Notes: generated by a model not told the origin, from the letters alone. DNA of 64,000 bases from Sciurus carolinensis (GCF_902686445.1 NC_062220.1:116050643-116114642); one strand, 5' to 3'. Positions 1-42,831 are shown, counted from the first letter of the stretch. Program-made: numbers and translations.

Positions 1-119
1 GCCACATGAGACCCTTAGGGCATCTTAGCTTCCCTGATTCCTTGATCCCCAGCAGATACTCTCTCTCATAAGGAGGCTTGGGTCTCAGAAGCCCAGCCCA
101 GCATGGACAGGTTGGATTT

Positions 120-725
120 ACATGGTAAAGTTTCTGGAGTCATCACTTTGTTCAGTTACTTCCATCCCATGGACACCCTCCTCCCAATGCACCCCTGCAG
201 CAGCCTCCTGTGTGGTCTTCAGCTGCCATCCAGACCCTCTCCAGTCCGTTTTCTACCCTTCCTCCAGGTCACTCTCTGAAATGAATTCTGATTACATCAT
301 CTCTCACTAACCCTTTCCAAACCTTTCTTTTCTTTAGGATAAAGGTTGAAATCTTCATTATGATGAGAAAGGTCCTGCATAATTGGGGCCTCAACTTTCT
401 AGTCTTATTTTCTGCTTCATTTGCATCCTCACTCTTATACTCCAGTGACCTGTAAGCACCATATTTCCTGCCATGTGCTGTCCCTGACTATGTCTGATTG
501 ATTCTTTCTTGATCCAGATCCCACATCAGGCACTTGAATATTTCTTTTTTTAGCATCTCATTTCACACAGTTCCACTTTGCATTTGTATGACTGGAATTT
601 TGTAAATACCTTCCACACAAGACTAAGCTCCAAGGGGGCAGCTATCATGTCTGTTTTGTCCACTGTTGATTTATCAGCTCCTAATCCAGTTCCTGTCTCA
701 TAGGAGGTGTTCAGGAAATATTGCC
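120..725 (-). repeat. LINE2-like 3' region, ancient
   Basis: The C/T-rich text with phrases on clinical-chart-like short direct motifs (the 600-720 part reads as the reverse of an L2 3' end) resembles antisense L2. It is highly diverged, and the boundaries and family are tentative. Confidence 0.35.
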
Positions 726-1473
726 TCTGAGGTACGGGTGGGGAAGACAGACACAGAAAAAAGTGGGGCCCTTTTTATTTAAATAATGGGGCACCCTATT
801 TTTCCCATTGAAAATTTATAACAAACTCTGAAATCCAAGTCAGATGTGGAACCCTTGTGGTTTAAGTATGTAGGAGGAGAGATCTGAGATGACACATAGC
901 CCACAGAGAGTGCACCCCTATGATGGCCCCAGAGATGCTGGATTCTGTAGAGTGCACTTTGGGGCCACGTCGTGTTAGGGTAGCCGTTTTTAATGTGTTC
1001 ATGGGATCATGGAGATACTTTTTTGGAGAGTCTTAAGATTGTGATGTGTCCAAAAGTGTCTTTGCTCAGTGTTCTTTCTTCAGAGTCATGAATGAATAGA
1101 AGGCTTATATCTCCAAGGGACTCAATCCCTCCTGAGGATCTCTGAGACCTACTAACCACTTTGCCCTAACTTAAAACCTTCCACTATTAGCCAGGCTCTT
1201 ACCTGAAGTCTTTGTGCTAGGCTTCTGCAAAGGATTAGGATGTTCAAATGTCCCCAAAATGTATTTGACCTTGCTGTGGTTTTTATGTATGTCTGTATGT
1301 ATTTATTTAATTTGAATTGATTGGAAATACTTAAAAATCATGAGAGTTCATTAAAAAATCCAAGTTTCTGTCTTGTGTGTAAATATGCTAGACACTAAGT
1401 CTGGGTTCCTACCTAGCAAAAATCACATGGCTACCAAGCAGCCTGCAGCCCTTCCTTTTTTAAAAAACTTGTA

Positions 1474-1695
1474 CTCAGCCCTAATCACAGTAGTGCCTGC
1501 CTGCTACTTGAGAGGCAGAGGCAGGAGGATTCCAAATTCAAGGCCAGCCTGCCAGCTTAGTGAGACTCTGTCTCACAATATAATTAAACAAAGAGCTGGG
1601 AATGTAACTCAGTGGTAAAACCTTAACATACAGGAGGCCTTAGGTTCAATCCCCAGTATCACAAAAAGAAAGAAACAAGAAAAACAACAACAAAT
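1474..1695 (+). repeat. B1+ID composite SINE
   Basis: A B1-like left half (GGAGGCAGAGG equivalent, then a CTGTCTCA motif) is followed directly by an ID-like tRNA unit with an A-box-like AACTCAGTGGTA and a B-box-like GGTTCAATCCCC, then an A-rich tail. The order B1 then ID is typical of squirrel-type composite SINEs. Confidence 0.8.
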
Positions 1696-1748
1696 GACAA
1701 CCCCAAACCTCCAAAACTCAGCCAGATGTGCATCAATATAAGTTATAT

Positions 1749-1830
1749 TATTTTTTTGGTTCTGGGGATTGAACCTAGGGCCTTGTGCATGCTAGGCAAG
1801 TGCTCTACTACTGAACAGTATCTCTAGCCC
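1749..1830 (-). repeat. ID-type SINE, antisense
   Basis: The poly(T) run and the reverse of GGTTCAATCCCCAG mark a tRNA-derived ID unit on the minus strand. Confidence 0.85.
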
Positions 1831-1867
1831 CATACACATTTTTTTCTTTGCAATCTTTGCTTTGGAC

Positions 1868-2075
1868 CAGTGCTGTCCAATTCAGATTTCTACAATGATG
1901 GAAATGTTGTATATTTGTGCTGTCCAACATAGCCCCTACTCATATACAGCTATTGAGCTCCTTGCAGTGTGGCTAATATGATCGAGGAACTGAAAGTTAA
2001 TTTAATTTTTGTTTAATTTATATTTAAAGAGCCACATTTAGCTAGTAACTTCTGTATTACAATGGTCCAATTCCA
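1868..2075. mobile_element. hAT-Charlie-type nonautonomous DNA transposon (MER33/MER3-like)
   Basis: Opens with CAGTGCTGTCCAAT, a terminal inverted repeat typical of this old hAT group, and carries the internal phrase for 'gccacatttagctag'. The far end is degraded. The family name comes from memory only. Confidence 0.5.
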
Positions 2076-2952
2076 GATGTTAAAAATGTTATATCAAAAA
2101 ATTACTTGATTATACTATAATTCACGCTTCTACATGCTTTTTCTCTTTATTTGGTTTTCTCATGTATTTATTCTATCTTATTATATGTTTGTTTATGGAT
2201 TTATGGTAGCCTCATGTTTTGTGAAGTGATGTAAGATATAAAAATATAAATAACTATTCATTAAGAGGGTTTAGGATGGATATGTGGAGAAGGAGGCAGT
2301 AACCTGCAGAGAAAGTTCAATTCAGTTGTGATAACTATACCAACCACTGCTGGATATAGGTCTGTATCAAATACTGTGGGAGATACAGGAATGAAAAACC
2401 CTTTACAAATATTACTTAATGTGTGTCATCCTCTTCCTCATCCCAGATGAGAAGCTCCATGAGGGCAGGGGGAGTATTTTCATATTCCTTCTTTCCTGAT
2501 GTCATAAACCTTGCAGAACACCCAGGGTTTGGGTCTGGGAGTTTATTCCCAGTCCCTCCCACTTACTGTTAGATATATAGGTTTCTGTCAAGGGTCCCTT
2601 TATGGTACTTCTGCCTAACCTGAAGAAGCTGGGTGGCTGGAAGAAAGAAGCACCACTAGCTCATTTGTCTCCACGTAAGACAGAGCAGAGTGCTATCTCC
2701 AACAGCCTCCAGGCACTGTCGGGAACTGGTCAGGCAGATCTGACTGCTTATTAGTGGCTGATTATTCTCCAGCCTGAGAAAGCAGGGATGTGACAGGCAG
2801 AGTTGGTGAAGGGGCTGTCAAAGCACCTGTTTGATTGGTGCTAATCTCAGAAGCATCCCTGTCAGGGCTCTCTCCTTACCATCTTCCATAGCTTTGAGGA
2901 TGCTGGGAGGTGGGGAAGAGACTGGCAGTTGGTGCTACTGCTGCTGGTTTTG

Positions 2953-2978
2953 TGTGTGTGTGTGTGTGTGTGTGTGAG
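2953..2978. repeat. (GT)n microsatellite
   Basis: About 13 uninterrupted GT units inside an intron. Confidence 0.9.
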
Positions 2979-3867
2979 TGACTGAACACCAGACTTTGTG
3001 TAGATTTTGCCATTTTTTCTATTGATATCCTTTTTTTGTTCCAGGCAGGATCCAGTCCAGGCATTGTGAATAACGTTGCAATGAACATGAGTGTTCAGAT
3101 ATTTCTTGGACATACAGATTTAAAATCTTTTGTGTACATGTTAGTTGTCATGTTGCTCCAGTCTCCTCTGGACTGTGATCATTTCTCAGTCTTTCCTTGT
3201 TTTGTGTGCGTGTTTTTTTTTTTTTTTTAATGACTTTAATAGTCTTGATAAGCCCTGGCCAGGGTATCCTATAAAATGTCCTCAGAGATGGGTTTGTCTG
3301 GTGTTTTTCTCATGGTTACAGTGGAGTGGTACCTCAGAGGTGAGTTGCCCTTCTCATCACATCATATTGGGGATACAAGAGACCTGCAGGACATACCTGT
3401 GATGGCAACCTTCATCACTTGGTTATATTGTGTTTGCCAGCTGTCTCCACTGTGAATTTACTTTTTCCACCTCTTATGCTCTACTCTTTGGAGGCAAGTC
3501 ACTAAATTTAGCTCACTCTAAAGAAGATGGGGGAAATATCTACATATGATAAATGGAACTTTTTGTAAGGAAGGTTTTGGGTGGGGTTGTTAAGATGAAG
3601 TGCATCATAGATTAATACCTCCCTTTTTTGATTATTTGCCAGGTTTCTCCCTATGATAACTACCATTCTGTGCATCCTGCCTTTTTCTTTTTCTTTACCA
3701 CTAGTCTTATTCAAAAATTTACTCCAGGTGAATTGCGGAACTAAATGGAATCTCCAGAATAAAAATGTGCCTAGATGGGGAAAATTTCAGGGAAATCAGA
3801 AAATAAGATAGGGCATAATATAAGGCCTTTTAAAGTAACTAGAGTTTTGTGCTAAATTCAGCTCTGA

Positions 3868-4078
3868 CTTATTTATTTTGGAACCAGGAATTAAAGCCAG
3901 GAGCACTTAAGCACTGAGCCACATCTCTATTATTTCATTTTTTAAATTTTGAGATAGGGTCACTTTAAGTTGCTGAGGCTGACTTTGTTTTTTTTTTTTT
4001 TTCCTGACTTTGAAATTGTAATCTCCTGCCTCAGCCTCCTGAGCCTCTGGGATTATAGGCATGTGTCACTGTGCTTGA
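3868..4078 (-). repeat. B1+ID composite SINE, antisense
   Basis: The reversed ID half comes first, then the reversed B1 half (CTCCTGCCTCAGCCTCCTGA). A poly(T) run splits it at about 3988-4002. Confidence 0.75.
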
Positions 4079-4191
4079 GTGGTCAGAATTTGAAGGCAAA
4101 ACAATTCTTCAGGAGAAGTATAATGTTTATTTATTAAGATCTGAGCAAAATGTGCAGCCTCATGAAAGGCAGATCGTGTGATGCAGAACAG

Positions 4192-4402
4192 GGATCAGGC
4201 AACTATGAGGGAAATCTGGCCCACCATCTTGCTTTTATAAATGAAGTTTTAATGGAATGGAGCCATGCCCATTCATATACATACTGTCTATGACTGCTTT
4301 AGTGCCTGTGCAGAATTGAATAGTTGTAACAGAGACCAGCTGGTCCATAAAATCTAGTATGTTTACTATCTCATCCTTTACAGAAAATGTTTTGCCAACT
4401 TA
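4192..4402 (+). mobile_element. hAT-type DNA transposon relic
   Basis: Carries the diagnostic phrases for a well-known mammalian hAT MITE: 'actgtctatgactgcttt' and an end of the type TTTACAGAAAATGTTTTGCC. It is flanked by degraded inverted ends. A second copy of the family lies at about 29818-29930. Confidence 0.6.
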
Positions 4403-4778
4403 TGATTTAGAGGATAACTCCTTAACCACACCTCTACCAGAATAAAGAATCATGTAAATTTGTGGCAGTATCTCTCAGTTTAGGCTGGTAGAGTGATTCT
4501 CAGGATGCAGATGAGAGAGAGAGGTACCCATCTTGAGGGACCCAGAAGGCTTATGAGGCCCAGAAGGGCCTATGAGCTAGTCTTATGTGCATAAGAGTTA
4601 GTTCTAGTCTCTCTCAGTTAGCTGTTATAATATAACTTTAGGACATCGTGTGTATTCCTAAGCCTTACTGGTTGTGGGCTAATGATGGTTGATACTTCTC
4701 TAGGTGTTTATAGTACCCAAGGACTTAAGTGTTATATTTGGTATTCTTTTAAATCATTCATCTGCTATAGGAGAGCGT

Positions 4779-5006
4779 AGTGATTCTTCAGAACCAGGGA
4801 CAGTTAACCCCCCCAGGGACATTTGGTAATATCTAGAGATATTTCTGTCACATCTGGGAGTTGGGAAGATGATGAATGAAGTATTTCTGACATGTAGTGT
4901 GTAGGAATCAGGGATGCTGCTCAACATCTACAATGTATAGGATAGCACCCCTACCCGAGTCTTATTTGATTCCAAATGACAGTAGTGCTGAGATTGAGAA
5001 GCCCTG
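4779..5006 (+). mobile_element. hAT-Charlie MITE (MER20-like)
   Basis: Contains 'gggacatttggtaatatct', then 'agggatgctgctcaacatct', and ends 'gagattgagaagccctg', the signature of an abundant ancient hAT element. Related copies lie at 17790-17969, 30418-30662 and 30937-31142. Confidence 0.65.
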
Positions 5007-5061
5007 TATTAGGAAGAACAATATTTATATAATCTAATAAATATCTGATAATATAAGACTC

Positions 5062-5175
5062 CAGCTGGGCACAGTGGTGCACGCTTGTAATCCCAGTAAC
5101 TTGGGAGGCTGAGGCAGGAGAATCACAAATGGGAGGCCTTAGCAACTTAGCAAGGCCATCTCAAAATAAAAAGAA
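5062..5175 (+). repeat. B1-type SINE (monomer)
   Basis: GCTGGGCACAGTGGTGCACG followed by GGGAGGCTGAGGCAGGAGAA, the 7SL-derived B1 core. No ID half follows. Confidence 0.85.
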
Positions 5176-5906
5176 CTGATGATGTTACTGCATTCTGGAA
5201 GTAGTACCCAAGAACCACGAATTAAGAACCTTCTACTTTTCCAGAGAACCCTGGAAGACTTATTTATTACATTTGCTATGGGATGCAACCTTTGACGATT
5301 GTTGTAGGGATTCTAGGTGAGTAGGGCAGAGATCTGCGTTCTAGAACCTCTCTGTGCATGTGTTAGGTATAATGTTACTCTGTGAAGCAAAACCTGGCAG
5401 CTATCAGGAGAGATTCATAGAGTTGCAGTGCTTGGGACTGGGGTGGAATGAATCATGAAACATTTTACTAAAGGGGCAGCATTTGAAATGGCCCTTCAAG
5501 ACCGATGGACTTTTAGCCAGTGGTTGTGGGAAGAGGAATCTCGGGGTAACAGAATACATAGACAGGATTATACAAGCAGGGTTTGATTTGGTTGGAAATG
5601 TAAATGTCAGGTAGTATGACAAGATCACAGATCAGTCAATGTACAGAACCTTCAATGTCCTGGGAGTTGGTTCTCAATGGTATAACTCATAGGGAGACAC
5701 AAGATTTCAGAGTAACAAAATAATGGGGTGGCTACACGAAGAATACAAATAATCCAATCAACAAATGGGCTAAGGAAATGAACAGACACTTCACAGAAGA
5801 AGATGTACAAGTAATCAACAGATATATGAAAAAATGTTCAACATCCCTAGTAATAAGGGAAATGCAAATCAAAACTACCCTAAGATTTCATCTCACCCCA
5901 ATTAGA

Positions 5907-6006
5907 GACAGTCTTTTTTTTTTTTTTTTTTGGGTGCTGGGGATTGAACCCAGGGCCTTGTGCTTGCAAGGCAAGCACTCTACCGACTGAGCTATCTCCT
6001 CAGCCC
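5907..6006 (-). repeat. ID SINE nested in L1, with 15-bp TSD
   Basis: An antisense ID unit with a 17-base poly(T). The sequence CTCACCCCAATTAGA flanks it on both sides (5892-5906 and 6007-6021) as a perfect target-site duplication, showing that the SINE landed after the L1. Confidence 0.95.
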
Positions 6007-6515
6007 CTCACCCCAATTAGAATGGCGATTATCAAGAATACAAGCAACAATAGGTGTTGGCGAGGATGTGGTGAAAAAGGAACACTCATACATTGCTGGT
6101 GGGGTTGCAAATTAGTGCAGCCACTCTGGAAAGCAGTGTGGAGATTCCTCAGAAAGCGTGGAATGGAAACACCATTTGACCCAGCTATCCCTCCTTGGCC
6201 TATACCCAAAGGACTTAAAATCAGCATACTACAGAGATACAGCCACATCAATGTTCATTGCTGCTCAATTCACCATAGCCAGATTGTGGAACCAACCTAG
6301 ATGCCCTTCAGTTGATGAATGGATAAAGAAACTGTGGCATATATATACAATGGAATATTACTCCGCAATGAAGAATGATAATATTATGGCATTTGTAGGC
6401 AAATGGACGAAATTGGAGAATATCATGCAAAGTGAGATAAGCCAATCTCAAAAAACTAAAGGACGAATGATCTCGCTGATAAGCGGATGAGGACATTTAA
6501 TGGGGGGTGGGAGGG

Positions 6516-6552
6516 GTTAGCATTAGGTTTAGGGTTAGGTTTAGGGTTAGGG
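6516..6552 (+). repeat. Telomere-like TTAGGG/GTTTAGGG stretch in L1 3' UTR
   Basis: Several GTTAGG-type units (GGTTTAGGGTTAGG repeated) in the G-rich tract of the L1 3' UTR. The L1 copy at 43380-43440 has a related G-rich stretch without the regular repeat. Confidence 0.8.
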
Positions 6553-7443
6553 ATAAGGAGAGCGGTAAGAATGAAGGAAAGAAGGACTGTATAGAGGGAA
6601 AAGAGGGGTGGGAGGGGTTCGGGGGAAGGAAAAAAAAAATAAACATCATTGCCCTATGTAAAAAAAAAAAAATAATGGAGTGGGTTCTGTTCTTTTGGAA
6701 GATATACATGAAAGGTGGCTTGCAGTTAAAGTTTTCAGGGAAGAAACTGAAATTGCAGAGCCATTTAAGAGACTGGTCCAGCCCTCCCTGGTCAGAGGAA
6801 GGGTGGGCCTGACAGAAATGCATGTAAATAAAGGGGAGACCACAACTGGACAAGGGATCTATCAGATGCCTCTCAGGGTTGAACCTGGGCAATCAGAAGG
6901 CTGAATGTATTGCTACAGATACAAGAAAGGAGTCGGGTAGAAAGGATGAGTCATAGTGAGGTTGACCCACTTGTCTTTAAATGTCTTTTCTTCCCCTCCT
7001 CCAAGTCTCATAAGGAATGATTCTGACTTCTCTTCTGTCTCTATGGGGGGTTTCTTTAGTGTAAATATTGTCTGAGTTGGGTGCTGAAGTAATTTCTTTG
7101 GTACTGGCAATTTCTTGTGAACCTCTGCCTGCCATGTGGTTTGGAGAGTGGGAGTCTTCCTATTTCCTGGTAGAAGGCAGTGTACATAGCAGTAGTCTCT
7201 AGATTGTTTTAGCTCTTCTACCAGGTCCCAGTGGGAATTGAGAATGAGAGGAATAAAAAGAGCCATGTATGTAAGTATAGCTTTAAACATTGTATAGGTG
7301 GTGGTGGTAGTTAGTGATTTTATTTTTGTGTGTATGTGTGCATGTATGTGTGTAAATACTTGTTGAATTAATCAACCAGCTTATTTACTAAGTTTCCGTG
7401 TTTTTTTTTGTGGATTCTAGTGTTAATTTTTAATCTTCTTTAG

Positions 7444-38579
<31,136 letters not shown>

Positions 38580-39065
38580 AGCCAGGCCACATCGGGCTCA
38601 GAAGGCTTTGCACATACTGTGGGCAGAGGATTCAGGTCAGGTTCTGGGTGTCAGGTGTCAGTTTGCCTCTGCTGGTGAGTAGGGGCCCTAACTTCTTTGG
38701 CCTCCCACAAGTATTCTATTCTCTGGAGGAGAAAGACTTGGGCAGTAGATGCTGCTGCTACCACCACCCAGATCCTATCAACAAGTGCCCAAAGCAGGTG
38801 GGAGGCACAGGTTGTCTGTGGGAGGACTTTAGTATCTGGCAAAGGGGGCAGGCACTCCCTGTGAATGTCTCTGGAGAAGGGGTGGCTCTTGTTAGTATCC
38901 TTTTCCTCCACCATCCATGGACTAATCAGAACAGAATCTGCTGCTTCCTGCCCAGGAGTATGCACCGTGTGTAAGAGAATTCTGTGAAATAATGTACCAT
39001 AGACTCAAGCCAACTGTACATACCTGTACATATCAGAAAGGAAATAAAGCTCCATGTGCAGCATC
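38580..39065 (+). other. DEPDC5: DEPDC5 3' untranslated region
   Basis: About 480 bases from the stop codon to just past the poly(A) signal. It is free of recognisable SINE or L1 insertions, in contrast to the introns and the downstream flank. The 3' boundary is inferred from the AATAAA position, so the cleavage site is approximate. Confidence 0.8.
39043..39048 (+). terminator. DEPDC5: AATAAA polyadenylation signal of DEPDC5
   Basis: A canonical hexamer lies 464 bases after the stop. It is the first clear signal downstream of the gene, with cleavage expected 10-30 bases later. Confidence 0.8.
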
Positions 39066-39757
39066 TCTATTGCCAGCCTCATTCCTGGCAGCAACAACCC
39101 CTCTGAACTCGGCAGTTGTGTCCGGTCTATGCAGTAGCCACAGATGGTGAGGACTCCAGAATGCACTGACTTGGAGAGGGGCTGTGAGTTAACTGAAAGA
39201 TTTGTTTTCACAAGCCCTTGGGCAGGAGTAAGGTTGCTTCTGATCAGGACTAGTGAGCACACAGTACAGTATATTCGGTAACTAACTGTAGGCTTTTGAT
39301 GTGAGAGGTTATTCTTGCTGAGTGGGTAAGCCCAGCTCTGGCATGCAGACATCATAGCATTCTGAAAAATGTCTAAGGAAAGGCCTCTATTTAACTCAAC
39401 TTCAGTTTGGGTTCTACTGTTTTTCAGGACATGACTCAGCATGGTGCCTCAAACGATGGTCTGGGGGCTGGGGTTGGGGGTGTCACAGGCCAGAGGGATA
39501 TGGCAGCATTTATAGCCACTTCCTCTTCCATCTCTCCACCTGGAGTTAATCACATGCCCTGTTGATTTACCTCCTCAGTACTTTTGCTCATTCATTCACT
39601 TCTCCCCAGGCCTTTGAAGTCCAGTCTTCCTTTGCCTTTGTCTTGCATTCCTAGGAAAACTTAACTTGCCTCTGCTTTCACGTCTGCATTTTTCCCTAGG
39701 AAGTTGGGGGCATTAGAATTCTTCAATGATTCGAACTTCCAAAATTATAGATTTAGA

Positions 39758-39840
39758 CATAGGGATGTAGCTCAGTGGTAAAATGCTTGCTTGCCTAGTA
39801 TGTTTGAGGCCCTGGGTTTGATGCCCAGCACTGCCCAAAA
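39758..39840 (+). repeat. ID SINE
   Basis: GGGATGTAGCTCAGTGGTAA and a B-box-like GGTTTGATGCCC. Confidence 0.85.
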
Positions 39841-39996
39841 CAAGAATGTGGCCCTGACCAACCTGGTCTCTTGCCATTGTTTAGTCCCTGGAACTTAAAC
39901 TTGACCAACTCAGATCCTTTGCACACAAGATCCATCTGAACTTTTTTGCAATCCTAAGGTGCATTTGAAAGAAAAGATTTTTTTTTAATACATGTG

Positions 39997-40170
39997 AAAG
40001 TGTAGTGGTTAATTCCTGGCTTGGAGCCTTTTTTCACCTTTCCTTCCCTTGGACAAACCATTGCTTCTAAGCGTCAGTCTTTTAATCTGTAAAATAAGAA
40101 GCTATATCCTGGAGTAGTTGGAGGATCCAAATACAGATGGATGTGAAAGGATAATGAGAGTAACAGTTAT
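39997..40170 (+). repeat. MIR SINE, ancient
   Basis: 'ttggacaaaccattgcttct' and 'cttttaatctgtaaaataag' are MIR core-like and in order. Confidence 0.6.
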
Positions 40171-40508
40171 TGCTCTCTCGTGGCTATTCTCACAATCCTG
40201 GATAGGAGTCTTCTACACCATGCTCCCAAGCCAGCTTCCTGAGTGATAGTACTGGCACAACTGCTGCTGTTCACACCATGTAGCATGACCCTGGTGTTCC
40301 TCAGTATCCAGTGTATGAGATCATCATATGCCCCTACTTTCTGCCACTCTTCCAGAGATGATTCAGGAAAACAGGGATCAGAGAGTGATCTGGCAGAAGA
40401 AGGGGCAGCTGTTGAGTTAGGATGCTGTATCATTTATCTGTCAGAGCTGAACCCAAAACACACTGGTCCTTGAGCCCCCGCTTTCTGCTTGCTTGCATTC
40501 CTCTTTTT

Positions 40509-40693
40509 TTGTACCAGGGATTGAATCCATGGGTATTTAAACACTGAGCCATGTCCCCAGCTCTTTTTAGTTTGAGGCAGGGTCTTGCTAAGTTGCTTAG
40601 GGCCTTGCTAAATTGCTGAGGATGGCTTTGAATTTGTGATTCTCCTGCCTCAGCCTCCCAAACTGCTGGTATTACCACTGTGCCTGACCTCTA
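40509..40693 (-). repeat. B1+ID composite SINE, antisense, with TSD
   Basis: A reverse ID half then a reverse B1 half. CATTCCTCTTTTT is repeated at 40496 and 40694. Confidence 0.92.
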
Positions 40694-40876
40694 CATTCCT
40701 CTTTTTGATGGGTATTTCCTTCCACCCACTTAGGCCAGCCAGAATTTACAGTCTTAATTCAGTGCCTCCCTCCTCCATCATCATTCAGTTCTCCCACCTA
40801 TCCATCCAAACTTACCTTCAGATCTGCCCACCTGCTTTCATCCCTGCTGCCCAGGTTCAGAGCTCACCCTCAAGGA

Positions 40877-41222
40877 AGGGATGATTTGGTTAATGTATCC
40901 CCTACCTCCAAATTTCATGTGTTGGAAACAATCCCTACACTCGTGTTTGTAGTATTTGGGAGGTAGGGCTTTTGGAATGTAATAAGGATTACAGGATGGC
41001 ATTGGTGACTTTGTTGGAGATGGAAGTGAGACCTCAGCTAGTGTGTTGTCTCTGTCTTGCCATGTGATGATGCCCTTTACCCTGTTATGATGTAGCAAGA
41101 AGGCCAGTGCAATGCTCTTGGATCTCAGGCTCCAGAACCAGGAGCCAAATAAACTTTTATTCTTTATAAATTATCTGATCTCAGGTATTTTGTTATAGCA
41201 ACAGAAAACAAACTAAGACATA
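40877..41222 (+). mobile_element. MaLR-like LTR (MST/MLT type)
   Basis: 'ctacctccaaatttcatgtg' near the start, 'aataaacttttattctttat', then 'cagaaaacaaactaagaca' at the end: the layout of mammalian MaLR solo LTRs. No internal region is seen. Confidence 0.55.
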
Positions 41223-41400
41223 TATGGCAGATGTTTGCATGCAGACCAGGTATATAGACATGGATAACCATGCCTTTGTATAAACGAAAAAGCAATGGAC
41301 TCGGGACCAAGAGAACCTGGGTCTGAATCTCAACCTTGCCATTTGTTAGTGGTAAACATTTGAGATGGTCTGTTCCCTGAGCCTATTCTCCTCAACTCCT

Positions 41401-41404
<4 letters not shown>

Positions 41405-41446
<42 letters not shown>
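41405..41446. repeat. (CA)n microsatellite, about 21 units
   Basis: Uninterrupted CA dinucleotides, likely length-polymorphic. Confidence 0.95.
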
Positions 41447-41447
<1 letters not shown>

Positions 41448-41949
41448 CACACACACCCCTCCTACTGTTGCTCTTCTATACAATGATATTGTACTTATCT
41501 GCTGGCCATTTCAGGTCACTTGACTGGATATTTACTGAAGGCAGATACTAGACCACCAGTCTCTCTATCCCCCTTGCATGTAATTTCTGGCATGTACTGT
41601 GGTAAATGTCATTTAACAATAAATGTCATTAATTTCTATTTCCTATTTCCATTTCTGCTTAGACAGGAAACTCATCTAGTCAAACCCTGGGATGGGTTCT
41701 GCATCTATGACCACTATCATGTGTTCATGTTGCCCTTGGCAGCTGGTACCCTTGTGTGACCCCCTTAGATGAGAAGACTTTGCAGGGCAGGGCCCCTCTT
41801 AGGTGATAGGGTCAATCTGTGACACTCTGTGAGGTTGGATCAAAGGCATCTCTGCTGGTTCCACTCGAGTCTGCTCACTAGAGTTGTCAAGCAACTCTAG
41901 GATGGCAAATCCTATCCCTCTGCAGGACTGGCTGCATACTTTGCTATAG

Positions 41950-42313
41950 GCTGCTGTGGTTTGAATTGGTCCTAGAGTTCATGTATTTGAAATGTAATCC
42001 CCAATGCAGCAGGTATGAGCAATGGGATGCTTCAGAAGGCATTTGTTCATAAGGACTCTACAGTCATGAAATGATTAATGCTGTTACTGTGGGAGTGGGT
42101 TGTTTATTGCCATGTTGGGATTGTTAGAAAGGTGAATTCATCCCTCTCTTGCCCCTTTGCTTTGTGTCACAAGATGACACAGCATGGAGAGTCTCACCAG
42201 ATGCTAACACCTTTACGTTGATCTTTTTGATTCTTGAATGAATACATTTATCTTCCTTATAAATTATCTAGTCTCTGGGATTCTGTTATATTTGCACAAA
42301 AACAGTCCTGAGA
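41950..42313 (+). mobile_element. MaLR-like LTR
   Basis: 'gctgtggtttgaattggtcc' at the start and 'cttataaattatctagtctc' near the end, parallel to the unit at 40877-41222 about 1 kb away. Confidence 0.5.
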
Positions 42314-42831
42314 CAGAGCCAAGCAAAGAGAAAATGCAGAAGTCCTTATGTAAAAACCATAAGGAAAATGATTCTAGGTACTGAATTGTGAAACTTTTCC
42401 CTTAAAATATTTTATTATTTATATGGCAAATACAAGTAATGAAGATACATGAGAAGTAACATAAATTTACACATAAGTAATGTTTTTGGTGACAACCTTT
42501 ATACACTACAAAAATAACACTTTCCCAATATTAGCTTGATATTGCCTACTTTTATGTACATTTGTTAATTATATCATGAAAATGTTTATTTTTAGCAATT
42601 TTGTTAATGGATACACTTGACAGCATCAGTCACTTTTGGCAACTGCAAGAATAACAAATAAGTTCAATAATTTATGATTTTGGAGGAGAATCTTTTCTGT
42701 TGCTTTAACCTATGAATTGAGCTTGTAAGGAATTTTCCTGGGCTGTAACACCAGATAAATTTCTGATCAGTTGTATCAAAATATAACTTTATTATACCTA
42801 TAGCTAATGATTTTTGTGGAATAGTTTTTCC

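Larger units (their letters stand above)
5732..6672 (+). mobile_element. L1 3' fragment, 5'-truncated, with a nested SINE
   Basis: Contains the end of ORF2 (readable as [20 protein letters not shown] and [21 protein letters not shown] text), a G-rich 3' UTR and a poly(A) tail. The flanks share a near-perfect duplication (AAATAATGGGGTGG at about 5718 against AAATAATGGAGTGG at about 6670), consistent with target-primed insertion. An ID SINE sits at 5907-6006. The copy is noncoding and too short to move. Confidence 0.9.
1..7443 (+). other. Upstream DEPDC5 intron, no exon recognised
   Basis: I find no segment with exon-like coding and splice sites here. The next exon starts in phase 0, so no phase constraint helps to place an upstream exon. 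Contents are old and younger repeats listed separately, plus unassigned AT-rich sequence (for example 725-1470, 2090-2940, 3230-3860 and 6690-7440). A small alternative exon could be missed by eye. Confidence 0.6.
39066..40495. other. Immediate DEPDC5 downstream flank
   Basis: An ID SINE at 39758 and a MIR relic at about 39997-40170. Positions 39070-39750 and 40180-40495 show nothing recognisable. Confidence 0.6.

Noticed and set aside
6516..6552. TTAGGG-like stretch as a true interstitial telomere or chromosome fusion scar
   Set aside because: It is confined to the G-rich 3' UTR of a truncated L1 with its own target duplication, so it arose within the L1.
6497..6892. 131-codon minus-strand frame
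   Set aside because: It is the complement of an L1 3' UTR and poly(A) tail; the Pro/Ser/Phe bias comes from G-rich and A-rich runs.
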